Positions 1 to 10,000 of a DNA stretch of 64,000 nt are shown here, piece after piece. Numbering within the stretch: the stretch's first letter is position 1; the number at the start of each line of letters is the position of its first letter. A program made the translations under genes and the position numbers. Source of the DNA: Gari tellinella (taxonomy: Eukaryota; Mollusca; Bivalvia; Cardiida; Psammobiidae); assembly GCA_922989275.2 (NCBI GenBank), contig OV277864.1, positions 50,219,550 through 50,283,549 of the forward strand. Direction: 5' to 3'. The notes beneath the pieces are model-generated. The model was given only the letters and a program-made list of their open reading frames with translations, did no database searches and was not told the origin of the DNA.

Positions 1-297
1 CTAGAATAGAAATCTTATTTAGTGAGTCTTGGCGTGCTTAATAATTTTCTATAATTCTTCATGAGGTTGAGATCAGCTTGTCTCAAATATCGATGAGTGA
101 CAGATTCTTTTTCTCACAAAACAAAGATTTTAAGGTATTTTAAGCAATAGGCCTTTCTTGGAATAGAGTGACATCATCAAAGTATCTCATGGAATAGAGT
201 GACATCATTAAAGTGATCTCACACATGTTGAAGACAAGGATATTAGTGAGTGTTGTTCGCTATTGAAAACAGGGGAAGTTATGTGAGAAAAAGAGCT
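1..297 (+). mobile_element. Family H element, left-truncated by window edge
   Basis: Matches copies at 42028-42380 (opposite orientation) and 61765-62105. All share a segment about lateral roots of an inverted pair (TTGAGATCAGCTTGTC), a stretch ending in TTTTTCTCACA, a GATCTCACACATGTTG block, and an end reading GTTATGTGAGAAA. The left part lies outside the window. No coding potential is seen. Confidence 0.7.
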
Positions 298-566
298 TTC
301 AGATGACAGCATGCTTAACTATACAAGATTTCTTGAAAATATATAAGATGACAAATGTGAACTTAAATTTCTGAAGCATATAATTATAGTATATGCCAAT
401 GCCTGGGCAAGTAGAATAACCAATTGTAATAAAGAGAAATTCAGTTTTATCTCAGGGGCTAAAACTGAGTCCCATAGGGCCTAACTTTGATAAATACCCC
501 AAGCTGCTAGTTGCCTATATAGGGGCTAAGTACTTTAATGCACCCATGACCTTTAGATTATGTATG

Positions 567-823
567 GGTTACCCCTCTACCCCATAGCCTGTTTCTAATT
601 TTGAAGACAAATTACCACTTTAAGTAGGTTGAAAGTAAAGCAGACTGTGCCATCCTGCTTTACTTTCAGCCTGCTTCAAACTACATTGTACCATCTATCA
701 TGATATAGAAAATATTTCTTAAGGTACATATGCATGACAGTATAAAGTGGAACTCCGAAATAATTTCCTTAATTGAGAAATAAATCTAATGCGTAAAAAT
801 GCTTATTTATTGGGTGATGGGTT
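567..823 (+). mobile_element. Family A TTAA-type MITE
   Basis: Degenerate copy. It has ACCCCATAGCCTGTTTCTA at the left, the arms AAAGTAAAGCAGA and TCTGCTTTACTTTC-like sequence around a central dyad, and GGGTGATGGGTT at the right. It lies about 75 bp from the ARMC6 exon at 897-1042. Confidence 0.7.
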
Positions 824-896
824 GAACAAAGTTATCTTTATACACAGTGAGATTTAATACTTTACTTCTCTGGAGAGACATAAACACAACACTTAC

Positions 897-3800
897 CTTA
901 TGTTTGATGTTTGCCGTGAAGGAAGTCATGATGAGGTCCAGCCCTCCTAGGTCCATCACCTCCTTACAGAACTCATCCCTCACTACCAGCTTGCTCAGTG
1001 TAGAAAACACCTCTCCTTGTATAGCAATGTCACTGGTGTAATCTGAAAGACGAAAAATAACCTTTTCTTACAAATCCAACAAACATTGGAAAGACGGTTG
1101 TTAGTCTAAACTTTGCAATTCATCTAATTTCTGATTTCCCCCTTCTTATCCTGTCTTGTGACATCTCTTTGGAATCATCTTTTCAAGACGATTCCAAAAA
1201 GATGTCACAAGACAGGATTAGATGGAGAAATAAATAATAATTGAGACTTTTATAATCTGACTTACGACATCATTTGCCTTCAAATTTTAATGAAGCTCAA
1301 TCAAATTGTAAGCATAGCCATTATTTGCAAATCACCTATATCTAATGACAAACAGTATTTTAAACCTGGTTGCTGAAAGCGAGATGAACATAATTTACAT
1401 AAAGCAGATATCTGCTTTAGGAGCTCTCTACTTTACTTTCATTTGCTTTAAGTTGTCCGCTATATTCAAAACCACCGATGAATAGTAATATCTGGCTTTT
1501 ATGTTTATTAATAGGTAATGCATCCTATGATGCTCTTTCAACACCTAGTTACCCTTGTGGGTTATTAGGTTCTCTTGTGATTCTTTTTAGTTACCAAAAC
1601 ATGAACCAGTCTACTTGGAATACTAGGTAGTTTAATAAATACTGGTCTAAATGAGCAAACAGTGTAGACCCTGATCAGAGGGCTCCTATAGAGCCCTCTG
1701 ATCTGGGTCTACACTGTTTGCAAATGTAATGAGTATAAACAGGTCCATGGTGTTGAAAGAGTTAATGTGCAGAAAAACGGGTTAAAGTAAAAAGCAATAA
1801 CAGTCATTACCTTTACATATGTCCAACAATCTTCTCAGAGCATCACACTCCATCACAATTTGCTTTGCATTTTCATGAGCTGATCCAAACTGAACTCTAA
1901 TATCATCATCCTGTGTTAAAACTCTTAGTCCATATGTAACCTCCCTCACAATAGCTGGGCAAGCCTTATGTAACACCAGAACTTCTACCAATGTTTTGAT
2001 CAAATCACTCTTTATAAACATTTGTCTGTTATTCTCATGCTTAATACAATTCAACCTAACCAGCTTTACAATTTTTTCTGTGACGTTTGCATTTTCCTTG
2101 AGGTTTTTCATAATACCCATAAAAGTATCTGCGCCATCTTGGTCTAGCAGATCTGGCTGTCCATCACACAGAGAACACAGCGTCTTCAAACATTTAACTA
2201 TCATGTCACTATCATTTGACTCAACATATCTTTTTAGAGACTTAAGTAGTACTGAGTATGCATTATTTTTGCCAGCAAAGCAGCGCCTTGCTAGATCTAT
2301 ACTACAATCTTTTTTCAGTGTTTCTAAACATTCCTCATCTTTTTCCTTGCTATCCTCCTGTGTGCTATCAGAAGATAAAGTTAGTTTGTTGAGAGCATCT
2401 AAAACTGGGTGAAGGGTTTTAGTGCCATCTTCTGCATACAGTTGAGGATCCTTTATAATCATTGCAAGATTAACTCCCTGAAAGAAAACATTACAAACTA
2501 TATCACCATGACTATACATTGTATATTGTAGGTGGTTTAACTCATTCACCCCTGGAACTTTTAATGGACAATTCCAATTTCAAAATAAGTCTAGTTCATT
2601 TTTAACTATTTAGGAATGATTTTAACGGTAAATTTCAAAATGACAAACAGTGTATACCCTGATCAGAGGGCTCTTTAAGCAGTCCTATGATCAGGGTCTA
2701 CACTGTTTGCATAGTACAAGTGTAATCCTCACGGTACACTGTTTGTAAATGATGAGTAAACTTGTCGCTAGGGTTGAATGTGACAACTGGGGAAAATCTC
2801 CCAGATTTTAGTGTAGAACCCGATCAGTTTCATTGGTTCTTCTCTGGATCCGAACTATTTACAATAATTTATTAGTCTTTATCACAGATGCAACCATACT
2901 ATGCAGAAGGTTGATTTGAACACAACCTGCAAGCACAAATAAAACCCAAATATTCTAAGAAAGTCTTATTGCACATTATGAAATGCAAAAGCTCTGTGTT
3001 TAAGCCATCAGTAAAAGACATGGACATGTTTAGAGACTGCTCAACCAATTACCCCATAGCCTGTTTCTAGTTTTGAAGACATGCATTCTGCTTTTTGCTT
3101 TACTTTCAGCATGCATTAAACTACGGTCTACTAGGATATAGAAAGAATTTCTTATACTGAAAATTCTAGGCTATAATTATAAATTGAAACTATATTCTTC
3201 AACGGAAATAAACATAAATGGCATAAAAAGGTGTACTGGTTATGTATGGAGTAATGGGTTAATGCAGAACTAAACAATTTCCTTTTAAAGATTTTTTAAT
3301 TATCTTTGTAACAAAGATTTATAATTAAAAAACTTTAAAAAGTGCTTTCTGCAATTAAGTTATCTGCATTATTAAGGGTGTATCAATGTCATAAGCCAAT
3401 TTTTCAAAGTATCAAACTTTTTTTCTAACATTGTTATGTTGAAAGAGCTGTTTATGATGAATGAAAAAATGAAAAAAAATATATATGGTGGTGTCCTGTT
3501 TTTTGAGCTACAGCGATTTGAAAAAGGTATGTCAAATTTGGACGTTTTTTTTTCAAATTGTACCCATTCAAAGTACAAGCTTCAGTAAAATTTGTTTCAA
3601 AACAAAACAAACATGATAATTTGGGTTTTCATTATTTATTTCATGTCTATGGTAGTATTTTCACATATAAAAACCAAATTTAGACAAAGCTGGCACCAGG
3701 TTTGAACAATATGGATCCTTGAATATCAAAAATATGCTTCTTATAGGGCATGATTTTATTAGATTTTTTATTTTATGAAAAAAATTAAAAAAGTTTGAAA

Positions 3801-4792
3801 ATGAAATAGTTCTAGTATTAAACTTTTTTTTTATATTCTACCAGATGAAAGCCCATGCTAAGGCAGTTCAAAATATGAAAAGAAATTGAAAGGTCAGTGT
3901 TGAAAATTTTGAGTTATTAAAGTAAAAAGAGTTATCTCCCCATACAAAATTCACAAAAAAGTACCATATCGATGATATTTAGAGCTTTATAAATTTCATA
4001 TTTGGTGCCTTTTTTTTCTTAAATTAGTTTTTGTATGAAGAAATACTACCATAGAAAGGAAATAAATAACACAAAACCAAATAATCATATTTGTTTTCAT
4101 TTAAATTGGATTTTATTGAAGCGGGCTGTTTGAAAAGGACAAAATAAGAGGAAGTGGGAGGGGTAAATTGTACATGGCCGTAGAGCCAACTGTTGTTCAC
4201 CAAAATGTACACTTTTTCTATTTTTTCATTCATCTTAAATAGCTCTTTAATACAAAACCACCATAGAGTGTTTTCATATACTTTGAAAAGTTCCCAAAGT
4301 CATGACATTGATACACCCTTAAGCTGCCACAAGTCTTCAAGATTGATCATGTATCTACATTTCATAATCAATTGAGAAGAGATTTGTCTGTAAATTCTTA
4401 TCTCTATACCCCTGTACTCCAATATGAGCGTGTTTCTAATTTAGAAGATAGTTATCTAGTTAAAGCAGGTTGAACGTATAGTAGAAAGTGCCTTAATTAT
4501 GGCACATTCAGCTTTACTTTCAGCCTGCTTTAAGTAACCATTTGCTACGATATGAAAAATGTTTCTTATGGTGCATATTCATAACTGTATAAAATGGAAA
4601 TGTTTTCTTCATTACAGGGATAAATTAAATGCGTAAAAATGAGTTTCTATGGAGTAGTGGGTTAAATGACAATACCTGTGACTCAAATTGTTGTTCCGCA
4701 TCTTTTAGTGCCTCTTCCACACTCATTTCAAACTCCTGTACATTTTCCTTCACCGCATCATCAAACGTGTCTTGCGTTATTTGCTTTGCCAT
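897..4792 (-). CDS. ARMC6: Armadillo repeat-containing protein 6 (5' part; gene continues off the left edge)
   Basis: Three coding exons are read on the minus strand: 4676-4792 (starts [20 protein letters not shown]), 1811-2477 (from GVNLAM) and 897-1042 (ends NIKHK). Together they give 310 residues with consistent phases (0, then 1, then 0) and GT-AG borders. The N-terminus and the FESQGVNL junction are characteristic of ARMC6. The rest is alpha-helical armadillo-like sequence, for example [18 protein letters not shown]6 proteins are about 480-500 aa, so roughly 170 C-terminal residues should lie left of the window. The start codon is preceded directly by ACTTTCAG, which looks like a 3' splice site, so a noncoding 5' exon further upstream is likely. 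The molecular function of ARMC6 is poorly known. Introns 1 and 2 are filled with MITEs. It is divergent to the Cks gene at 7002. Confidence 0.93.
1148..1218. repeat. Near-perfect palindrome in ARMC6 intron
   Basis: ATCCTGTCTTGTGACATC at the left is matched by GATGTCACAAGACAGGAT at the right, around a GGAATCATC/GACGATTCC inner stem. It can form a long hairpin. The inner GACGATTC resembles the centre of family B, but the outer arms differ. Confidence 0.8.
1532..1765 (-). mobile_element. Family C TTAA-type MITE
   Basis: The ends read CTCTTTCAACACC and GGTGTTGAAAGAGTTAA. The centre is a long hairpin: AAACAGTGTAGACCCTGAT, AGAGGGCTCC, and the mirror image. It lies 46 bp from the ARMC6 exon 2 donor (1809-1810). 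Confidence 0.85.
2537..2780 (+). mobile_element. Family D TTAA-type MITE, degenerate
   Basis: It starts TTAACTCATTCACCCC, then GGACAATTCCA, then the hairpin ACAAACAGTGTATACCCTGA around AGAGGGCTC, and ends CTAGGGTTGAATG. It sits in ARMC6 intron 1, about 60 bp upstream of exon 2. Confidence 0.75.
3043..3263 (+). mobile_element. Family A MITE, deleted hairpin
   Basis: ATTACCCCATAGCCTGTTTC at the left and TGGAGTAATGGGTTAA at the right. The central hairpin is shortened to GCATTCTGC...CTTTACTTTCAGC. Confidence 0.75.
3376..4318. mobile_element. T3: 943-bp TTAA-flanked element with long inverted repeats
   Basis: TTAA (3372-3375) is followed by GGGTGTATCAATGTCAT, and the right end reads ATGACATTGATACACCC before TTAA (4319-4322). 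Similarity between the two arms continues inward for about 285 bp per side, for example CTATGGTAGTATTT at about 3647 against AAATACTACCATAG at about 4040. The interior is AT-rich with no transposase. It lies within ARMC6 intron 1. TTAA flanks suggest a piggyBac-like mobiliser, but the GGG (not CCC) terminus is unlike classical piggyBac. Confidence 0.85.
4398..4665 (+). mobile_element. Family A MITE abutting the ARMC6 exon 1 donor
   Basis: The left end is degenerate (ACCCCTGTACTCCAATA). The hairpin arms are AAAGCAGGTTGAA and CTTTCAGCCTGCTTTAA, and the right end is GGAGTAGTGGGTTAA. Its last base is about 10 bp from the GT of the ARMC6 exon 1 donor (minus strand, 4674-4675). Confidence 0.85.
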
Positions 4793-5224
4793 CTGAAAGT
4801 TTGCACAAGTCTGCTAAAATATCATTTATGATGCAAAACTAATTGAATGACATGCACAGATAAGAATATGTTCTCGAGATGCAGAAAAGAAGATTTTATG
4901 ATTAACAAAAATATCTTGCATGCATTTAAAAAAAGAAACGCAATAATTTCTATTTGAATTTGAACCATTGACTTAGGAGGAAATGTCACTTAAAGCTTTT
5001 TTCTACCGTAGTTCAACCTCGGACAGACATGTTGTTCAGCAGATAGGAATGGCCCATGGGCACATTAACTTTCGAAGACTACTGTAAGACAAACATTTCT
5101 GTAAAATAACTTTGAATTTTAGACCATTGGCTAAGGAGGAAGTATTTTAGCTCTGACAGCCCTTTTGTTCGATCTTTCGGAACAACAGTACTATACAAAT
5201 TTTTGTACAGGGCAATATGATAAG

Positions 5225-5328
5225 TATAGGTTAGACCATGGTTGCAAGCGAATAAACGATATAGTTCGAGGGGGCGTAGCCCCCGAGAACTATGTCGTTT
5301 ATTCACGCGCAACCATGGTCTAACCTAT
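5225..5328. repeat. ~100-bp palindrome with GC-rich core
   Basis: TAGGTTAGACCATGGTTGC at the left mirrors GCAACCATGGTCTAACCTA at the right. The arms contain AATAAACGA(T/C)ATAGTTC and the loop end is GGGGCGTAGCCCC. It looks like a foldback element upstream of ARMC6. Its family is not recognised. Confidence 0.85.
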
Positions 5329-5573
5329 TTAGCACTGGCTTGGGCTCGAGGAAAACAAGAAGACCCTTCGTTTCTGCTTTTTGTTTTAGACGAAAAAGTC
5401 ATTTTATTTGTAATATTTTACTTAAATTGAAAGGTAATTTCAATGTGTAGTTTGAGACATTAAGCATGCTTTAACATCAACATAAATAACGCTTATTGAA
5501 GCTCTATAATAATATATGTAAGCACAATTCATTATTAATTGCCTTTAAAGTTTAGGTCTCACTGTACATAATA

Positions 5574-5816
5574 TGACGTCATCAAGCGAGTGCAGTTCCC
5601 TTCCGATCTTAGCTGTATACTCGGTAAAGACTATCTAGACATGCATATCGCGGTTTTTACAAATGCATATATCTAGGTCCAAAGGGATGGAGTAGATCTA
5701 GATCTATTATTGATACTGTGGAATTACCGTATTGCTTAAAATATCGTTAAGCTTACAGTGCAGGCAAAAGGTTTTCGCGGTGGCCCGCTCGGAGAATTGC
5801 TAGGGTTGTGACGTCA
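5574..5816. promoter_or_regulatory. Putative ARMC6 promoter region with two CRE palindromes
   Basis: TGACGTCA occurs at 5574-5581 and again at 5809-5816, with a more CpG-rich stretch (TTTTCGCGGTGGCCCGCTCG) between them at about 5772-5791. Full CRE sites bind CREB/ATF bZIP proteins in animals. The position between ARMC6 and the Cks gene fits a promoter, but no transcription start can be read from sequence. Confidence 0.4.
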
Positions 5817-6169
5817 AATTGCCTTGAGATGACGGAAGCGTTGAATAAGTGAACAGTGTGTTAGTTATTTCATGGTTTTGTAAAATAAACGATATATTCA
5901 CAGGTTTTTGAGGCATCTGATTGGTCGAGAGCTCCAAGCCATGTGCTAAACATTTCTATTTTGAAATGGTCAGTGGTATAGGTGGAATTATCATCTAAAG
6001 CAATTGCAGACATCAGTTGCACAACAGACGCCAGAAAAAAAGCTCACCTTCGCCTGTAGGTTGAATTTGATGTCCCAACAATAATGTCAGTTCTCAAAAC
6101 CAAGACCTGATGTTGAACAGTTTGTTTTTTTTGTTTTTTTTAGTTTTGTTTGTTAACGTCCTTTTTTGC

Positions 6170-6345
6170 CATCTATGGGCTAATTGGACGCCCCAGAGAG
6201 AGGGGAGCGGATACAGAGAACCCGGGCTCGTTGCCCTACTCTTACTATCAAAAGAGTTCTCTGGTTCTTTTAGAAGCCAAGTGTAAAGCACTCATACATC
6301 GGACCTCGGTTTATAAGGTCTCATCCGAAGGACTTGGTCTGGCGG
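6170..6345 (+). repeat. Dispersed repeat, copy 1 of 2
   Basis: Closely matches 8046-8205: CCATCTATGGGCTAATT, GACGCC, GAGAGA, GGATACAGAGAACCC, then AGAGTTCTCTGGTTC, then CATACATCGGACCTCGGTTT. GAGAACC and GGTTCTC can pair. The two copies flank Cks exon 1 and the LINE fragment. It is probably a SINE or LINE tail; the family is not recognised. Confidence 0.7.
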
Positions 6346-6869
6346 GGGGTCACTTTACAAGAATATTGTGATGAAAACTGTTTTAATATTCATTAGGCTG
6401 TCACACTATTTTTTATACATTCCGCACCAGTAAAGTGCATTCTATCCCATCTTTAAAAAAAACCATGATATTATCTAGAGCCATGAGTGTGAGAGCCCAA
6501 AATAGAAATGAACACATCAGCTGTCGCGAAAACTAATGATTTATTGAGTTTTTACCCGAATTACATCCATGAGAGAAATTGCCCATACAGCTATACCAAT
6601 ACATCATTTTCATCGTAATTACTGGACTTGAAATACCTTGTTTATCTTTATTTCCTCTGAGAACACTCTTGTTTCATCTGTAAAACGTGTTTTGACAAAG
6701 CGTCTGTCGATCTGCCTCGCAACGAATGAAGCTTCCGGAAGTTGCTAGAACGAGACGGCCTTTCGTTCAATGAAATCTCTTTCCGCTGATTTCCAATTCA
6801 TTATTCGGGTTACTTTGATTGTTATCCCATGTTTGTTAAGTCCGAGTAGCTGCGTTTCATTATCACATT

Positions 6870-6955
6870 AACCAATGGAAATGTTTCATACAGCGAAAAA
6901 TTGAAGTTAACCAATCGTTGTCCTCTTTACAAATATATACACATTTTTCAAACGA
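6870..6955 (+). promoter_or_regulatory. Putative Cks promoter: CCAAT boxes, TATA-like and CHR-like sites
   Basis: CCAAT occurs at 6872-6876 and 6911-6915, a TATATA stretch at about 6934-6939, and TTCAAA (complement TTTGAA, the CHR core) at 6947-6952, all within 130 bp of the start codon. Paired CCAAT boxes upstream of a CHR are the known arrangement of G2/M genes, including vertebrate CKS genes. That this copy works so is inference. Confidence 0.4.
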
Positions 6956-7001
6956 AACTTCTCACGCGTAAGAAAGGCAAAATTCAGATTTATTTCTGAA
7001 A

Positions 7002-10000
7002 ATGTCTGCCCAAAATATTTATTATTCTGATAAATATACTGACGAGTTTTTTGAATACAGGTTTGTTAATTTAAATTGTAGTTTAGACACCAAAATTAAG
7101 CATAAAACCGAGAATACTCACTTTCTTTCACCTAGGAGCGAACTTCATGAATGAACCTGCACGCTCTTTTAATTTTCATTGGTCAATCTGAAATGTCCGT
7201 AAAGAAACCTCTTCCTCATTCATTCAGTATCCTGTCAGTACAGTATTTTACTTGGCTACACCCAAAGATCAATCAAACTGTTACAGTCTGAAAACTCCTG
7301 ACCTAATTTCATAAGCTGTTTGCTACTCCCTTTTGTCCTCAGAGTGAGTCTCTGAAATCTAACAAGGATGTCGGATGCTGTTCTTTTTTGTTTGAATAAG
7401 AACAAAAAATCTTAGAAACGTACCCGAAAAATGCAGAAAAATAGCATACATTTCAGTAGTACGATCAATTATGGAGTATGGAGCAACAATCTGGAATCCT
7501 TACCTCAAAGGGGACATCGACAAACTAGAAAAAATTCAAAACCGAGCAATCAGATTTATAACAAAGAACTACAAAGACAGAGAGACAGGAGCTATCACCA
7601 AAATGAGAGAACGGCTGGAACTAGAGACCCTTGAAGACAGGAGACTAAGCCTTCGTTTAATACTCATGTACAAGGTAGTAGAAGGTCTAGTACCAGCTCT
7701 ACCAACACAAACATTTACCAAACCAGCAAAACCAAGAAGAAACATCAAAGCTACTAAATTTAAAGATTACAGTACGAATAATATAATTGAAAACCAGGTA
7801 TGCAACAACACAAGAGGACTCACAGTCCCAAATAGCAAAACCCAACAGTACAGACATTCCTTCTTTGTAGACACTATGATGCAGTGGAACAAACTGCCAG
7901 ACAGCACAGTGCATGCTGATTCCGTAGAGGCTTTTAAGACAGCCCTACGAGATCATCGCCAATAAAATGGCGTATATTCACATCCGTCGTGTAAAAGCCT
8001 TTATAGGATTCTACGACGTACTATATTCAGAATACGTCCGTTTCAGCCATCTATGGGCTAATTAGACGCCCAAGAGAGAAGGGAGTGGATACAGAGAACC
8101 CTGGCTTGATGCCCTACTCTTATTATCAAAGAGTTCTCTGGTTCGTTTGATGTCAATAAAGAAAAGGACTCATACATCGGACCTCGGTTTATAAATACTT
8201 GGTTTGGCATTCCAAATTGGCCTTAGAAAAACCCTGCGCTCGTTGTTGTTATTGTTAATATGTTACTTCCTGTCCCAGTTTAGGCCCCCGATGGGTCGAG
8301 GTTGAGCGTAGTACCAGGAGTTCAACCTTGGCGGCACGGGAATGATCGGGGATAAAACCTGGCTTGCACGGCACGGCACCCCTGGATGTTTTAAAAATGT
8401 TTAATACAATCGGGGGTCACCGGGACATATAACCAGAACCGACTTAATCAGGGGAATGCCGGCAGGTACGGGTCTCTACCATGAACAACAGGGATGTTGG
8501 CATGCATAGAAATTGATAAAAATGTTAAAAAAGCAATTTGTATTGTATTGTATAGAGAGAAATTCTAATTCATTTTAAAAAAAAATCTTTATAAATGTCC
8601 ACTACAGTCACAGTGTGGAGCCAGATCAGACACCGGGCACCGCTCAAATGAATTTTATGAAGTTTCAACACAACAGTCTACAACATCACTGCATTGAGTT
8701 TGCATTTCATCTCACATACCCTGAGAGACAAAAGAGAAAATGATTCTAATCCATTTTCCCCCTGGTTTATTTAACACCGGGTAGCATCACCAGTGAACAA
8801 CAGGGGTAAAATGGGACGACAGTGGTGGTCACTGGGATAACACCGCCCGGTGATGACTGGGGTTTCATCGTATTATACGGAGATTAAAGGGGAACAGGCC
8901 AGCCCTGCACCTAAATTACACTGAGCAAAACCAGGTTATTCCGGGGAAATCCGGCTTTCATGTAAAGCTTCCAGGTTCACCGGCTAACTTTACTGGGACC
9001 AGCACCCTTTGCAATGACAGAACGGGGCTTTAGAATGTTTAACGTCCACTCAAAATCATATATTGATACTTCCTGCTCCGCAGACCATTAGAACAATACT
9101 CGGTTTCAAACCACTTTCTGTTTTGATTATCAACCTGAGCATGCTTAATATATGACTTCAGGTTAACATATAGCCCCAGACATTCAGGAGACTTGAGTTA
9201 TACCCATTTTATTGTAAAAATGGACTTTTTAGTGAATAATGGCTTGTCTGCTGTCTTATTCAAATAAATTTATTCCAATCCGTTTGAAACTTGGTGCAGC
9301 ATGTATATGTCCATAATGTCTTGGTCGATAACCAGCATGATTGCTCAAGACATTTAAGAGTAATGCTCGTTTTATCATCTAAAATGGACATTTTTGTAGA
9401 AAGGCAAACTTCTTTATCTATATGTTTAATTCCTTTCAGATTTGATAAGGTGATACAAGAAGTGAAGGGATTGGATATATGTTACAAGTTTTTCATATGA
9501 CTCTTTTCTTTCAGAGTTTTGCCTCTGTTCCCCTTTTGTTCACTTTACCTTTAGAAGTTATTCAAGTTAATGGGGACGTTTTAGTACATGTATGGTATGG
9601 CTACATTTTAAGATATTTTTGACGGGTGTATAATGTGCCTGGCTTGCGGTGCTCTTGTTAAAAATAATTTATACCCCATAATAACACCGGACTGGTGTCC
9701 TTACTGCAATAGATTGTAAGAATGCCACCAGGGGCATTTATATGAGCGTTTAGTGAATGTAGTCTTGTTTCTTACAGACATGTGATGCTGCCAAAAGAGA
9801 TTGCAAAAATAGTGCCCAAGACCCACCTGATGTCAGAAGCTGAGTGGAGGAGTATTGGGGTACAACAGAGTAAAGGCTGGGTACATTACATGAAACATGA
9901 TCCAGGTACACAGCAACCATCTTTTACTATACAACCACTTTACTAATTTTAATGTAAATGTTAGGAACATTAGAATATATTTGCAAGTTAATAATCATTT

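Noticed and set aside
7471..7965. A host gene of 164 aa
   Set aside because: The sequence matches the C-terminal region of LINE reverse transcriptases, and similar fragments occur at 29906-30421 and 56113-56580.
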